Part shown: piece by piece, positions 30,598-42,200 of the stretch
Layout of the letters: every line of letters starts with the position of its first letter
Numbering within the stretch: the stretch's first letter is position 1
Assembly (NCBI GenBank): GCA_033675265.1
Contig: JAUJYZ010000135.1
Location: 1 to 64,000, forward strand
Reading direction: 5' to 3'
Source of the DNA: Actinostola sp. cb2023
Taxonomy: Eukaryota > Cnidaria > Anthozoa > Actiniaria > Actinostolidae
Length of the DNA stretch: 64,000 nucleotides
Made by a program: the position numbers and the translations under genes
The notes under the pieces: generated by a model
The model's database searches: none
The model's input: only the letters and a program-made list of their open reading frames with translations
Told to the model about the DNA's origin: nothing

Positions 30598-30809
30598 TGT
30601 GAGATAAGGATTTAACAGTAAACTGAAACCAATCAGTAATGCGTGACATGACGTCACTAGGGCGCAGTGTCAGTATATAAGCGAAGTGTAAAGTGATATA
30701 TGATAATCGACTGTTGTACTCGAGTATTGTGAACTCAACATTAAAAGAAATATTGGTCCTGGATTCATCAGAAATTATCATATAACCTTCGGGAAAAACC
30801 TATGTAACA
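30598..30809 (+). repeat. 5' LTR
   Basis: Starts TGTGAGATAAGG and ends TATGTAACA. It contains a CCAAT word (AACCAATCAGT), a perfect CRE palindrome TGACGTCA, TATATAAGCG as TATA box and ATTAAA as candidate polyadenylation signal. Confidence 0.93.
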
Positions 30810-30813
30810 TATT

Positions 30814-30831
30814 TGGGGGCTCAGACGGGAA
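30814..30831 (+). promoter_or_regulatory. Primer-binding site
   Basis: TGGGGGCTCAGACGGGAA begins 4 nt after the LTR. It resembles the tRNA-Pro type site used by many gypsy elements and retroviruses (TGGGGGCTCGTCCGGGAT) with a few differences; the exact primer tRNA is not established. Confidence 0.7.
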
Positions 30832-31119
30832 TCCTTGGCTAATTTGATGCTGTTTATCGACCTGTTGGAATCACGCGCAAGATAAGGATTTCTGTATCTG
30901 CATGGTTTGTGTGGAATTCTGGAATTCAATGTCGATTCATTGTTGCTGTCTTTGCGGGATTTTGTTGCTTCATCGTGATTGAGATACAAAATGCATTTTA
31001 CGGATAATACTACAAAGGATATGTCTACGATCTGCGCTGGAAAGAAGTAAAAGTTTGCGTATGATTAACGGTATTCAAGGTTTGTGTCAACGCCGTATTG
31101 CATAATTGTGTGTTTAGTC

Positions 31120-32508
31120 ATGTCGCTCGAGGAATTGATAATTCATTTTGACTCTCAACTACTCTCATTGGATGTGGAAGCTGTTAGAGGATTGGCCCTA
31201 CACTCAAAAATCGACAAAGCTAAAGTAGATGGAAAGAGTAAACTTATTGTAATCAGAATCATAAGGGAGTGGGTGGAGAACGCGATGGAAGAGATGTCAG
31301 TCGAAGAAGACAAATTGGAATACTTAAATGAGTTGATAAAGTATTCGGGATCACCACTCCTTGAAGAGAATAATAGTACCTCGGGAGTAGAACAAGAGAA
31401 AGAAGAAGATATTTCAGAGCTTCAGAAAGAGCTGGACGAATTGGCGACTAAACAACAGATGATCAAAAGGAAACTTGAGTCGGCGAAGGTCAAACCTAAA
31501 GAAACCGGAAATGGTAACGATAAGATAACGATTCCCTTAGCAGGCATCAATCAAAGCATACTTCATAGAGATTTTAAGATCCAAGGTATGGTCGGTGAAC
31601 CGGGTCATCGTGATAAGCTGGGATATCAAGCTTTAATATCTCAAATTGAAGCTGGCGTGGCTAAAGGATACTCGGAGAAGGAAGTTGTAGATGCTGTTGT
31701 TCGATCAATTCAACCAGGAATTCAACTAAGAAGTTATCTCGAATCAATGCTTGATTTAAATCTACCTCGATTGCGCAAAATTATCCGCTTTCATTTTCAT
31801 GAAAAGAATGCGACAGAATTGTATCAACATCTGGCAAATATCACTCAACAACCGAAAGAGGATCCTCAGTCTTTCCTAATAAGAGCGCTCACTATTCGTC
31901 AGAAAATTGTGTTTGCATCTAAAGAAACTGGGAATAATATCAAGTATGATGAAGCATCGGTTCAAGGTTTGTTTCTCCATGCACTTGAGACTGGGTTGTC
32001 AGACGAAACGATACGTGCCAAAATGCGACCGCTCTTAAAAGATGTATCTGTAGCTGATGAAGATCTCATAGAAACAATGAGCTTCGCAATGTCAGCGGAA
32101 GAGGAGAGGATGAATAAATTCAACTACGCCGGAAGACAGAAACCTCCAGCACGTGTAGCTGCGGTAGTGGATGCAGAGCCAGCAGCAAACCCATCAAAGA
32201 AGGAACAGGGACAGATTTTAGCAACCTTGAAAGCCGTCCAATCAGAGTTGGCTAAAGTTCAATCTGAGATGACAACCCTGCGTGAAGCTGTCAATACTAG
32301 GCCTCCAACAGACGCCCAAAGACCTGCCAGCTTGAGGGAAAAACCTGTGTCAAAAGGATGCCAAACCTGTCAGAAAGATGGTACTGCTGATAGATGTTCC
32401 CACTGTTTCTTTTGTGGCGGCAAAAACCATATTGCTCGTTTCTGCAAACTACGAAATAATCAGTCGTCGGAAAACGGCCGCAGGTTACCCCCAAGGGACA
32501 AGGAGTGA
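31120..32508 (+). CDS. gag: Gypsy Gag with CCHC zinc knuckle
   Basis: 462 residues from the ATG at 31120 (MSLEELIIHFDSQLL). Coiled-coil-rich acidic N-terminal third (about residues 90-140), central capsid-like region, a second coiled coil (about 368-395) and a C-terminal zinc knuckle C429-x2-C432-x4-H437-x4-C442. Two more Cys pairs lie just upstream. The next frame overlaps the stop codon by one base in the -1 frame. Confidence 0.9.
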   Translation: MSLEELIIHFDSQLLSLDVEAVRGLALHSKIDKAKVDGKSKLIVIRIIREWVENAMEEMSVEEDKLEYLNELIKYSGSPLLEENNSTSGVEQEKEEDISELQKELDELATKQQMIKRKLESAKVKPKETGNGNDKITIPLAGINQSILHRDFKIQGMVGEPGHRDKLGYQALISQIEAGVAKGYSEKEVVDAVVRSIQPGIQLRSYLESMLDLNLPRLRKIIRFHFHEKNATELYQHLANITQQPKEDPQSFLIRALTIRQKIVFASKETGNNIKYDEASVQGLFLHALETGLSDETIRAKMRPLLKDVSVADEDLIETMSFAMSAEEERMNKFNYAGRQKPPARVAAVVDAEPAANPSKKEQGQILATLKAVQSELAKVQSEMTTLREAVNTRPPTDAQRPASLREKPVSKGCQTCQKDGTADRCSHCFFCGGKNHIARFCKLRNNQSSENGRRLPPRDKE

Positions 32509-33749
32509 CCTCTGTCAATAAAGCAACGTCCCATCAATGTATTAGCTGTCAAAAGCCACTAGCCAAGGAATCACTACAACAATGTTCTGGATGTAAAATT
32601 GTTCATTACTGTACCAAGAAATGCCAAAAGGAGCATTGGCCGGAGCATAAAGTGTTGTGTTCAACTATCCAGAAACTGTCATATCAAGACAACAAAACAG
32701 ATGGTAGTCTAGACGATAGAGGTGAGGTTAGTACTATGTTTACAAGTCACCTTAGTCCAAAGCAGCAGGCCTTAGTGGCAAAGCTTGTCGGGAAACAGTG
32801 TGTGGTGAAGTGTCTTCTAAGTGATGTTGAAGTCGAAGTCCTTTGGGACACAGGAGCACAAGTATCGATCATTTCAGAGACAACACTACAGGACAAGTTT
32901 CCACATTTGAAGATTAAAACCATCTCAGAGCTTCTAGATAATGGAGTAGATCTTCATTTACAGGCAGCTAATGGAACACAAATTCCGTACACCGGATGGG
33001 TTGAATTACAGTTCAGATTGATAGACAGATTATCTCATGAAGAAACCATCAATGTCCCATTCTTGGTCACGAAAGGACAAATGGATCACCCGATATTAGG
33101 ATATAACGTTATTGAGTTAGTTGTGAAGGACAATACGGAAGTAGACAGTGCCACAAGTGTAACGATGACAAAGAGCTTTGCTTACACCAGAAAGGAAGAT
33201 GTGGAAGCACTGGTAAATTTTCTCAAAGCAACAGATACTGATGAGTTGTGTGTTATTAAGTCATCTAAGAAATATATCACGATTCTGAATGGACAGACGG
33301 TGATGGTCTCTTGCCGCGCAAATACTGGTCCTGTAGAACAAACAACGCCAGTTCTTTTCGAGCCTGATGAGAGGGCTCAATGGCCATCTGGCCTAGAGGT
33401 GCATGAGGCGCTTGAAGCGATAAAGACAGGAAAGACCACAATGTTAAATGTCAGAGTATCCAACACGACAAGACATGACATAATCCTTCCGGGTCGAACA
33501 GTTTTAGGCCGTCTCCAACTGGTTCGTTCGGTAACACCAATGGAAGTCAAGTTGAATGAAAAGAGTTTCGTCGACTATGCAACACCACAAGGAGTAGTCA
33601 AAGCGGAAGTGTCAGCAACAGCACAAGTGTTATTGTCGCAAATAGATGCTCACAGCAAAGAACACTCAGGTGAGAATGCAATACCACATACCACAGGAGT
33701 GGTATGTGCAACAGTCAACTGCACAACAGATGCTTCTGGAAGAGGCTGA
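32505..33749 (+). CDS. MYND zinc finger plus retroviral-type aspartic protease
   Basis: Open frame -1 relative to gag with no ATG before the MYND finger, so expression by -1 frameshifting is implied. Residues 12-52 fit a full MYND finger: C12, C15, C27, C30, C36, C40, H48, C52. The protease active site WDTGAQ is at about residues 114-119, and a flap-to-C-terminal ILGYNVI segment follows (the ILG/hydrophobic triplet). The last 150 residues are a spacer. The downstream RT lies in another frame starting at about 33646. Confidence 0.88.
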   Translation: MTSVNKATSHQCISCQKPLAKESLQQCSGCKIVHYCTKKCQKEHWPEHKVLCSTIQKLSYQDNKTDGSLDDRGEVSTMFTSHLSPKQQALVAKLVGKQCVVKCLLSDVEVEVLWDTGAQVSIISETTLQDKFPHLKIKTISELLDNGVDLHLQAANGTQIPYTGWVELQFRLIDRLSHEETINVPFLVTKGQMDHPILGYNVIELVVKDNTEVDSATSVTMTKSFAYTRKEDVEALVNFLKATDTDELCVIKSSKKYITILNGQTVMVSCRANTGPVEQTTPVLFEPDERAQWPSGLEVHEALEAIKTGKTTMLNVRVSNTTRHDIILPGRTVLGRLQLVRSVTPMEVKLNEKSFVDYATPQGVVKAEVSATAQVLLSQIDAHSKEHSGENAIPHTTGVVCATVNCTTDASGRG

Positions 33750-35109
33750 TTCTTTCGCTCATGACGATGAGGTGGGATGCATTGAGGAGTTAAATATGGA
33801 CATTCATCTCACTGATGAACACCCGGTTCAAAAGCGTTATTTGTCCATTCCACGCCCTTTGTACCCAGAGGTAAAGGCGTATATCGAGGACCTACTAAAC
33901 AGAAGATTTATACGGAAGTCATACTCTCCCTTTTCAAGTAGCGTGGTGTGCGTTCGAAAGAAAGATGGTGGGCTGAGACTGTGTGTAGATTACAGAGCAC
34001 TAAACCAGAAGACAGTTCCAGACCGCCACCCTATACCTCGTATCCAGGAAACTCTCGACAATCTGGGTGGTAATTCCTGGTTCAGTGTTTTAGACCAGGG
34101 AAAAGCCTACCATCAGGGTTTCATCAGCGCAGACAGTCAACCAATGACAGCCTTCATTACGCCTTGGGGCTTGTACGAGTGGATCCGTATCCCCTTCGGA
34201 TTAATGAATGCGCCAGCAAGTTTTCAGAGATTCATGGAGAACTGTCTCGGAGATTTGCGAGATATCATGTGCACCCCTTATTTAGATGATGTTATTGTGT
34301 TCTCTAAGTCATTTGATGAACACGTAGAACATCTTCGTACAGTCCTCAAGAGACTAAGGAGTCATGGAGTGAAACTCAAACCCAAGAAGTGTGACCTATT
34401 TAAAAGAGAAGTGACATTCCTTGGAAGAATAATATCGGAGAATGGGTACCGTATGGATCCAAAAGCGACTGAGGCAGTGACAAGTTTGCAAGGAGTGACC
34501 CCTCGTACGGTGGGGGAGGTGAGGAGGATCATGGGACTACTTGGAGTGTACCGTCGTCATATCCCAAACTTTTCGCAGACTGCAAAGCCAATCTATGACC
34601 TTCTTAACAAAACAAAGTCCAAAGACGAAAAGGGAACACCACACGGTAAGACACGTATATCTAGTAGCCAGTTATCATCTAAATCTCCAGTTGTTTGGAC
34701 ATCAAAACACTGCGCGGCGCTCGAAATACTTATCAAATGTGTTACAAGCCCTCCAGTCCTAGGCTACCCAGATTACGTATCTCCCTTCGTTGTCCATACC
34801 GATGCGTCACAAGAAGGACTGGGTGCAGTACTATACCAGAGGCAGAATGGAATTATGAGAGTTATAGCATATGCATCTAGAACCTTGACGCCAGCCGAGC
34901 GTAACTACCACCTGCACTCTGGCAAGTTAGAGTTTTTAGCACTGAAATGGTCAGTAACGGAACAGTTTAAGGACTATTTGTACTATGCACCAGAATTTAC
35001 AGTTTTTACAGATAATAATCCACTGACCTATGTCTTAACCACTGCGAAGTTAAATGCAACTGGACTACGTTGGGTGGGAGAACTTGCTGACTTTAACTTC
35101 AAAAAATAA
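33646..35109 (+). CDS. pol: Reverse transcriptase and RNase H
   Basis: Typical gypsy [58 protein letters not shown] and the catalytic YLDD at 34279-34290. The RNase H follows with [14 protein letters not shown] and [11 protein letters not shown]. The frame stops at 35107-35109 inside an A run about 20 residues before the normal linker into integrase, where two more bases than expected are present. The frame change from the protease lies between about 33650 and 33745. Confidence 0.92.
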   Translation: MLTAKNTQVRMQYHIPQEWYVQQSTAQQMLLEEADSFAHDDEVGCIEELNMDIHLTDEHPVQKRYLSIPRPLYPEVKAYIEDLLNRRFIRKSYSPFSSSVVCVRKKDGGLRLCVDYRALNQKTVPDRHPIPRIQETLDNLGGNSWFSVLDQGKAYHQGFISADSQPMTAFITPWGLYEWIRIPFGLMNAPASFQRFMENCLGDLRDIMCTPYLDDVIVFSKSFDEHVEHLRTVLKRLRSHGVKLKPKKCDLFKREVTFLGRIISENGYRMDPKATEAVTSLQGVTPRTVGEVRRIMGLLGVYRRHIPNFSQTAKPIYDLLNKTKSKDEKGTPHGKTRISSSQLSSKSPVVWTSKHCAALEILIKCVTSPPVLGYPDYVSPFVVHTDASQEGLGAVLYQRQNGIMRVIAYASRTLTPAERNYHLHSGKLEFLALKWSVTEQFKDYLYYAPEFTVFTDNNPLTYVLTTAKLNATGLRWVGELADFNFKK

Positions 35110-35126
35110 AGTACCGTCCAGGAAGA

Positions 35127-36533
35127 GTGAACACCGACGCAGACAGCCTGTCAAGATTACCTGGAGACTTCGAGGGATACATGGCCACGTGTACAGAAAC
35201 CATATCACAGGAAGATATAGCCGCTTCAACTTCATCTATTACAGCTTTGGGCTCTGGTAACTGTATTTGGATTGCCGCTGTTACAGATGATACTGGAATT
35301 TTTGACACTGATCAGTTAAACCGACATCCTCAGCTTATAAGACAAGTGAGAGCAGTGGACATTGTAAAAGCCCAACAGGAAGACCAAGACATCCGCCGCA
35401 TCTTAGAATATCTGAAAGCTAAACAAGTACCAACGCCCCAGGAACGGCGAAGAGAAACACCTGTAGTGAGGAAGTATCTTTTTGAATGGTCCAAATTACG
35501 CGTTGACCGGAAAAGTGGTGTACTTTACCATCAACAGCAAGTGGTGCTTCCCAAGACATATCGGCGTCGTATCTACCATGAGCTACATGAGGAGATGGGT
35601 CATCTTGGAACAGAACGAGTGTTAGCTTTGGCACGCGAACGGTTCTACTGGCCTTATATGAGAAGGGACATAGAACACTTTGTCAACAAGGTCTGTAGGT
35701 GCCTCAAGCAGAAGCAACCAACTCTCAAAACAAGGGAACCATTGCAACCCATTACTACAAGTGCACCTTTTGAACTCGTGTCAATTGACTTCGTACATCT
35801 TGAACGCAGCTCAGGAGGACAGGAATATCTATTGGTGATTGTCGATCATTTCACCAGATATGCCCAAGTCTACCCAACAAGAAATAAGTCTGCTGTCACG
35901 GCCGCGGATAAGATTTACAATGAGTTCATACCCAGATTTGGATACCCAGCGAAGATACATCACGATATGGGTGGCGAGTTTGAGAACACCCTGTTCAGAC
36001 GGTTAGAACAACTCACCGGCGTAGGGCATTCGCGCACTACACCGTATCATCCTCAGGGTAATGGTCAAGTCGAACGAATGAATAGAACCCTTCTGGGCAT
36101 GATGCGGTCCCTACCAGAAATGTACAAAACCCATTGGAAGGACCACGCAAGCAAGCTAGTACATGCCTACAACTGTACGAGGCATGAGGCCACTGGCTAT
36201 TCACCTTTCCAGCTCTTGTTTGGTCGCTCACCCCGATTGCCCATTGATCTAATGTTTGATTTAGAATTACCCCATAAAGCCACCACATATCCTGAGTATG
36301 TCTCTAAGTGGAAAGCAGCCATGACGGAAGCGTACGACAAAGCTGCAAAGGCTGCATGCCAGAGCTCTGCTAGAGGGAAGAAGGGTTATGACAAGCGGGT
36401 AAATTCGTCAGTCTTGAAGGCCGGAGATAGAGTACTTGTGCGTAATCTCACACCACGCGGTGGTCCAGGAAAGCTACGGAGTTTCTGGGAGGAGGAAGTC
36501 CATGTTGTTGTTTCGAGGGAGGGCCCCAGATAG
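35127..36533 (+). CDS. Integrase
   Basis: Begins in the linker after RNase H. An N-terminal zinc-binding region has HEEMGHLG and VCRCLKQ (C-x-C rather than C-x2-C, which I believe is usual in this gypsy clade). The catalytic core triad is D (codon at 35787), D (35964) and E (36072), spaced D-x58-D-x35-[19 protein letters not shown] and [16 protein letters not shown] are diagnostic. It loses frame near 36520 at a C run. Confidence 0.92.
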   Translation: MNTDADSLSRLPGDFEGYMATCTETISQEDIAASTSSITALGSGNCIWIAAVTDDTGIFDTDQLNRHPQLIRQVRAVDIVKAQQEDQDIRRILEYLKAKQVPTPQERRRETPVVRKYLFEWSKLRVDRKSGVLYHQQQVVLPKTYRRRIYHELHEEMGHLGTERVLALARERFYWPYMRRDIEHFVNKVCRCLKQKQPTLKTREPLQPITTSAPFELVSIDFVHLERSSGGQEYLLVIVDHFTRYAQVYPTRNKSAVTAADKIYNEFIPRFGYPAKIHHDMGGEFENTLFRRLEQLTGVGHSRTTPYHPQGNGQVERMNRTLLGMMRSLPEMYKTHWKDHASKLVHAYNCTRHEATGYSPFQLLFGRSPRLPIDLMFDLELPHKATTYPEYVSKWKAAMTEAYDKAAKAACQSSARGKKGYDKRVNSSVLKAGDRVLVRNLTPRGGPGKLRSFWEEEVHVVVSREGPR

Positions 36534-37131
36534 TCCAGTTTACGAACTAAGACCCGAATCTGGGAGGGGAAGAAATCGCATCCTGCACCGTAATTTGCTA
36601 CTTACATGCGATTATCTGCCGGTGGAACAACTGGTAACAGGACAACAAAGCCAACCGACGAAACAACCAAGTATGCCGAGTATACCAACTCAGCCTAACG
36701 ATGAAGTCTCTGATGATACAGACTCCTCAGACGACGATGAATCAGACGACGATGAATTACCTACTTTCTCTGTACGAGCTCAACAAGGTATTGATGTATA
36801 TGGACAAGAACAACAAGACGGGTTTGAAGCTCAACCGGACACAGAAATGCCACCTGCAGCAAATACTGATGTCGAGGATAACGCTGCAGACACCAACAAT
36901 ACTGAGGGAATAGTCACTACTGAAGAGCCTGCAGCTCCAGACCACGAAGAGGATGAGCTTCACAGTCGACCACATCGGAATAGACAAGCCCCTCAACGCT
37001 TCACATACATCAATCCAGGGACACCTGTGTATTTGAACCCTATCATGACGCACCAAGGTGGGGCATATTACTGGACCATGCCACAAGCTTATTACAGATA
37101 TCCAGCTTATAATCCCTACGTCTACGGTTAG
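36436..37131 (+). CDS. Integrase C-terminal extension in shifted frame
   Basis: From about 36515 on, this frame continues the integrase ([13 protein letters not shown]) into a Ser/Asp-rich acidic segment, a long hydrophilic tail and a Tyr-rich end ([13 protein letters not shown]) before TAG. The shift comes from one extra C in a GGGCCCC run. Codons upstream of 36515 in this frame are not coding. Confidence 0.75.
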   Translation: MCVISHHAVVQESYGVSGRRKSMLLFRGRAPDSPVYELRPESGRGRNRILHRNLLLTCDYLPVEQLVTGQQSQPTKQPSMPSIPTQPNDEVSDDTDSSDDDESDDDELPTFSVRAQQGIDVYGQEQQDGFEAQPDTEMPPAANTDVEDNAADTNNTEGIVTTEEPAAPDHEEDELHSRPHRNRQAPQRFTYINPGTPVYLNPIMTHQGGAYYWTMPQAYYRYPAYNPYVYG

Positions 37132-37508
37132 AGAGACACTTTTAAAAAACAAACACTATATAGACACTTGAAGAAACACTATAGACACTTGAAGAAACAT
37201 TTATAATTTACCATATACACATATATATAAAAGTACAGGACCTAATGTGTGTCAACACATATAGCATCTATCATAGATGATAATAGACCATATTAATACC
37301 AGGTAAAGATTTCGTTGTTAGATTGAGATATGAGTAGTTACATGTAAGGAGAAAAAGGTGGGGCCTGATCAACTCTACCCAGGATCTACTGCAATAGTTA
37401 GATTCAACTCTCTTACAAGATGTTTTAGTGAAGAAAATGAATTTTAATATGGCCATAAAACAAGTTGTAATCAACGTTAGAGTAAATGTCATGGATGACA
37501 TTTCTCTT

Positions 37509-37520
37509 AGGAGGGATGAG
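37509..37520 (+). promoter_or_regulatory. Polypurine tract
   Basis: AGGAGGGATGAG abuts the 3' LTR start, the expected plus-strand priming site. Confidence 0.85.
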
Positions 37521-37732
37521 TGTGAGATAAGGATTTAACAGTAAACTGAAACCAATCAGTAATGCGTGACATGACGTCACTAGGGCGCAGTGTCAGTATA
37601 TAAGCGAAGTGTAAAGTGATATATGATAATCGACTGTTGTACTCGAGTATTGTGAACTCAACATTAAAAGAAATATTGGTCCTGGATTCATCAGAAATTA
37701 TCATATAACCTTCGGGAAAAACCTATGTAACA
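37521..37732 (+). repeat. 3' LTR
   Basis: 212 bp, reads identical to the 5' LTR base for base. The CTTG duplication follows. Confidence 0.93.
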
Positions 37733-38289
37733 CTTGAAGGCATCGAAACGTCGAGACTGAATAAATCTAGAAATCTAGTCGTCATCAATTTTCTGCTCAA
37801 AGTCTGCAAATCAAATGTTTAATTCATTTTTAATCCTCCATTTTCATTCCAAATGAATTTATAAAATATGTTATTTATCTCATTTAATACTATTTCGAAT
37901 AAAGTATTATTATATTACACAGTGGGATGTTGGTATAGGGGAGAGTATGTAAACAAGCTGAGATGCCATGGAGTTCTTTAAGACAGTAATTTTTCCCATT
38001 AGAATTAGGCGACATAGTTCCCAACAACTTAGACTGTTTTTTTTTTGTTAGTTTCTTGTCATAGTTTAAGTTTAATACTGTTTAATTTGAGGATCACTTG
38101 ACTTCTTCTTATTCTTCTTCCAAGATATCCCACACCACTTTCAAAACAGAAAATGCTTATATATGGGAGGTCTTTAAAGGGATAAATAATAATAATAATA
38201 GTTGCCAGCCACACTCCCAATGTCTTTACTTTGTCTTTGACCCATTTCAAATTCCTTTCGGGGCATGCAAAAGATCAGTCTAGTTCCGA

Positions 38290-38730
38290 TAAGATGGTAG
38301 TGAAATATTTTTTAGAATCCGCCGTCTAGAAAAATGGTAGTGTCGTCAGCATATTGGCTGATTTTGATTTCCTTACCACTTACACAAATGCCTTAAAATG
38401 TCTTTTTGTTTCCAAGTTTTTTCGGCCAGTACTTCTACACAGAGTATAAAAACATAAGGAGAAATCGAAAGTGAACAGCCTTGTATAACTCCTCTTTCAG
38501 GCTTAAAAAAATAGTTGTCCATCCATTATTTAGAACGCAATTTTCAATATCTTGGTAGAATGGTCCGAAGTTAAACGAAGGCTAACGTCTTCCAATATAA
38601 AATACCATTTTGACTGTGTCAAAGGCTTTTTCAAAGTCTAATATGTTGCGGTGCAGTTTATTATGCTGTCAATTAGCCTGATATTTTCACCTTTAGAAAG
38701 CCAGTTTGATCGTTATTAAAAAGTTTGGGA
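38290..38730 (-). pseudogene. LINE reverse transcriptase relic
   Basis: Minus-strand conceptual translation shows in order DQTGFLKGENIRLI, RT motif A DFEKAFDTV (38617-38638), SPYVFILCVEVL and motif C SQYADDTTIF (YADD at 38342-38353). It is interrupted by stops and frameshifts. The motif set fits CR1/L2/Jockey-like non-LTR elements. Both ends are truncated. Confidence 0.85.
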
Positions 38731-38760
38731 ATTACATTTTTAGGTCGGTTTGCTTAACTA

Positions 38761-39520
38761 CCCCATTCACACCAAGGCTTTTAAAAACATGGTTTAAGGT
38801 GGCTCCATATAGTTTAAGCGCGCGCGCGCAAGACCATGAGCATGCGCATTAATAATGGAACTTGAATATTTTTTATTTTGATGACGTCATGCGCGGGCGT
38901 TCTTTTTTGAAAAGAAACTCCAAAACTACACGGTAAAATCTTTTCATAATTTTACAATTTGTTTGTAATATAAAGCTACAGTAATTAACATAATATGAAA
39001 AAAAATTGGTACTACAGATTTTTCTTTATTTTGCAAAATCGATATTTTGCAATATTTTGGATTCTGTAGTGCGGAATGTTTCAGTTCTTTGTCAAATGAA
39101 AGGTGAAGTGTAGAATTTTCATAATGAAAAGTATTAAAAAGATTCACCTTGTAAACCGTGCGTTTTTATTGATTTTATGAGAAAAATGACCTTTGTTAAA
39201 GCTGGCATGGCGTTGCTATGGTAACCTTTCGAGTGATCATTTTCATATAAAACGATTCCCCAACTCATGATCTGTCATATGGTTGGCTGAACAGGTGTCA
39301 AATTATACATCTGTATTAGCTATAAGACGCTTTTTACATTTGGTATAAAGGCCCTTAAAACTATATGGAGCCTCCTTAAGGTGGTTTAACTAAACAGGTT
39401 TAGAAAATTATCTACAAACGCCACGCAACATTTGGCACAAAACTGTGAAATTAAATGCCCTCGAATTAGAGAATCGAGAATAAACTTAGTTTAACTAAAC
39501 AAGGTTTGGTGTGAATGGGG
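38761..39520. mobile_element. TIR element, TA target, host of a nested element
   Basis: CCCCATTCACACCAAGGC and its complement TTGGTGTGAATGGGG end at 39520, flanked by TA (38759-38760, 39521-39522). It was split at a TTAA by the element 38798-39375; its own length is therefore about 180 bp. Confidence 0.8.
38798..39375. mobile_element. 578-bp element, TTAA target, nested
   Basis: GGTGGCTCCATATAG at the left and CTATATGGAGCCTCC at the right are inverted ends, flanked by TTAA (38794-38797, 39376-39379). The TTAA specificity is piggyBac- or Kolobok-like. Contains a (GC)6 Z-DNA-prone run near 38819. Confidence 0.82.
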
Positions 39521-39556
39521 TATAAGCTTAAAGACGACTGCTATGAGGCTACGATA

Positions 39557-39697
39557 GAGTGATGGCACTTATCCCGTGAAACAAAATCTAATAGTCAGTA
39601 ACTAATAGTCAAATCAAAACAAAAGAAAACAATGGAATTAGTGTCTAGTAATATCTACTTGGCTAATATCAGTTTCACGGGTTAAGTGCCATCACTC
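39557..39697. mobile_element. 141-bp MITE, TA target
   Basis: GAGTGATGGCACTTATCCCG and complement ends with TA at 39555-39556 and 39698-39699. Shares interior AAAAGAAAACAATGGAATTA with 47876-47995. Confidence 0.88.
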
Positions 39698-40130
39698 TAG
39701 CTTTGGCCGCTATTTTTCTGAGTATCTTCAAAGTTAACGTTTTTACCGAATTTTGTTTCTCCCTTTGTTTCTAGCCATTTTGAATTTAATTGGTTCCTAG
39801 CAGCATTGATTTCAGACTAAAACGCACCAATTTGAACATCCAATCAAATTGCAGGAACAACCTAAAACAGCCAATCAGAACACAGCAAAAAAGGCAAGCA
39901 AATAAATGAACAGAAATACTTTGGATTTTGTCACAACAAATCTTTCATGTTTGACATACATGCGTGTACTTCAGTCCAAAAAGTACTAGAAATTTTGCGC
40001 TCTGAAATTTGAAAAAGATTTCAAATTCGTGTCAAGCATTTTTGGTCTGAAATCATACTCATGATTACGGTCTGATTCTGATTGGCAATAAGAGCAGTGC
40101 AGTTGAACTATTGCAACTTCAGTAGTATAA

Positions 40131-40771
40131 TAGAGGGGCATTTTGCACGAGCATGCGCATAACCGCTGACCATAAAAGCATTACAAATGCCGATAATAAT
40201 GCTCTATTTTATACTGTTGCTATTTTTATCAGCAAAGTCCGACAAAAATGCTCAATATAGTTAAACTTAATTTAATTCTGGCTTTTCACTGCACACTGGC
40301 TATTCACAAAAGGCGTATTTTGTTTCATATTGAAACCACAGGAAGCCCAAGCTGCGATTTTGTAGATTATATCGTATAATCATTTTTTTTTGTAAACACT
40401 CTAATAATAGTCTTGAAACTGGTAGAGGTTTATAATCTTGAAATTGTCTTAGTGTCTTGTGGTATGTATTTACTCGCCTGTACAAAGTTTTATCGAATTT
40501 GAGTCGATTTTTTAGAGACCTTGGCTGAAAATAGCAAACGAAGAGGCATTGGCCACCAAATAAAAGCATAATAGTCTAATATTTCGAGAAATGAAATAAT
40601 TTTAAGGCGCAAGGACATCATTTCGAATTCCTCTGTTTGTGTTCAGTGGATAAAATGCTCATAAAACGTCCGCAAAATCTGTAAACATTTGATCCATCTC
40701 GTGTTTGTCTCGTTTAGTTCCTGTGTTCATCTGACTGTGGCGACGCATGCGCACACAAAATTCCCCTCTGT
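40131..40771. mobile_element. TIR element with GAGGGG ends
   Basis: GAGGGGCATTTTGCACGAGC on the left matches inverted CACAAAATTCCCCTC on the right, with AGTATAAT/ATTATACT just outside. An ACCACAGGAAGCCCAAG terminus lies inside at 40336. Boundaries approximate. Confidence 0.6.
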
Positions 40772-40774
40772 TAG

Positions 40775-41870
40775 ATTATACTAAAACTTCATCTCTGTAA
40801 ATCTGATTCACCAATGATCACTAAGCCTTCGGCGAATAATTGATAATACTTATAATTACACAGTTGAATATAAACGTTGCGTCTACTTGATATTTCGGAA
40901 TTCCAAATACTTGTCGAGTTACCAAAAGGAAAAGGTTAAAGCGCATGCTCAAATATAGTTTTGCTGTACTTGGTCAACGAAGGCTCTATAGTCACGTGGC
41001 CTTTCACTCGTCTTGACTCGAAGCATGTATTTACGTGCAGATTCATAAGAATATCGCAGAGAATATCATTTGGCCTTGTAATTTTCTGTGCAACTGAAAG
41101 TACCATAATTACTCTCAGATTAGGTTACCGATAGCGCGTGAAAACGTGCGACTTGGTAGAATAGTTAACGTGATGCGTGATCTTCCCTTTTGGCCGATAG
41201 TGATTCGTGATTTATCGGTGATTTATCGGTGGCCAAGTGTCCAATCATTATATGTCAAAATTAGATATATCATATGAATTATGCACGTAAATGATATTAT
41301 TTGACATCAATCCACTGATTCGATTATATATGTCAATGTATAAACTCATACACTGTACTAAATTCTGGCATCTGATTGGCTAAACTTGATGACGTGATAT
41401 TGTGCTATCTGATGACATTGCACTGTTCAATTTTTCTGCACGATTACGTCTCCACGCATGTTGATCCTGACAAATTGACCAACTATAGCTAATGAAGAAA
41501 AAGACGAAATAATAGCAGGTGCTCAGCCAAGCGGACTGTTCGTCAAACTCGTTGTGGAGTTTCAGCTGATGAAAGGTAAAAAACGAACCTATTTATTATT
41601 CAAAACAAGCTCTTTTTGCCGTCGGCTATTTCTGTGTTGCGGCTTTGTCGTTGAGCTGAGCAGCTCAGAGCTTCAAAATGTTGAATGAAATTTGCCTTGG
41701 TACGACTTAAAAACAAAAAATACATGCGCTGTATTCATGTTGTCTGCGGGTAGCCAGAGGAGATGTCCAGGGCAAGCGTTGGAAGATCTAGCTAAATATA
41801 TTTCTGCTTTAGTTCGCAGTGTACTGATCAGTTTAATTAATAAATGGGTTTATAGAGACTGATTCGAGTG
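40775..41870. other. Gene-free stretch
   Basis: AT-rich, no recognised gene or clean inverted repeat. Confidence 0.4.
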
Positions 41871-41875
41871 TTTTA

Positions 41876-41987
41876 TGTAAGAGATAAATACCGAGAACGG
41901 AGGCAATAAGCCATATAAATCCCGAGGGCCGTAGGCCCGAGGGATTTATAGGCTTATTGCCGACGTTCGAGGTATTTATCTGACTTA
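41876..41987. mobile_element. Hairpin MITE
   Basis: GAGATAAATACCGAGAACGG with AATAAGCCATATAAATCCC pairs with its complement to 41987; loop GAGGGCCGTAGGCCCGAG is itself self-complementary. Confidence 0.8.
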
Positions 41988-42026
41988 GTTTAAATTTGAC
42001 AAGGTTTTCGCACGAAGCAATCTGAG

Positions 42027-42109
42027 TGCTCATTATGAATTCACCGGGATGTATCCATATACAACCCAGGGCTGTATATGGATACATCCCGGTGAATTCA
42101 TAATGAGCA
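42027..42109. mobile_element. Near-perfect hairpin, 37-bp arms
   Basis: TGCTCATTATGAATTCACCG through CCATATAC pairs perfectly with the following arm; the loop is about 8 nt. Confidence 0.85.
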
Positions 42110-42200
42110 ATTCAATTCTATTCTATTGTTCAACCGGTCAATACCGGAGATAAAGCCCTATGAATAACAAAGAAAACCGTGTCAAATTTAAACTAAGGAC

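Larger units (their letters stand above)
30598..37732 (+). mobile_element. Ty3/gypsy LTR retrotransposon, full length, young
   Basis: 212-bp LTRs at both ends, TG...CA termini, 4-bp target duplication CTTG (30594-30597, 37733-37736), a primer-binding site, a polypurine tract and gag, protease, RT-RNase H and integrase in gypsy order. The two LTRs read identical, so insertion is recent. The pol region is broken into pieces by frame changes near 33.65-33.75, 35.10 and 36.52 kb, so this copy as sequenced is probably not autonomous. Confidence 0.95.
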
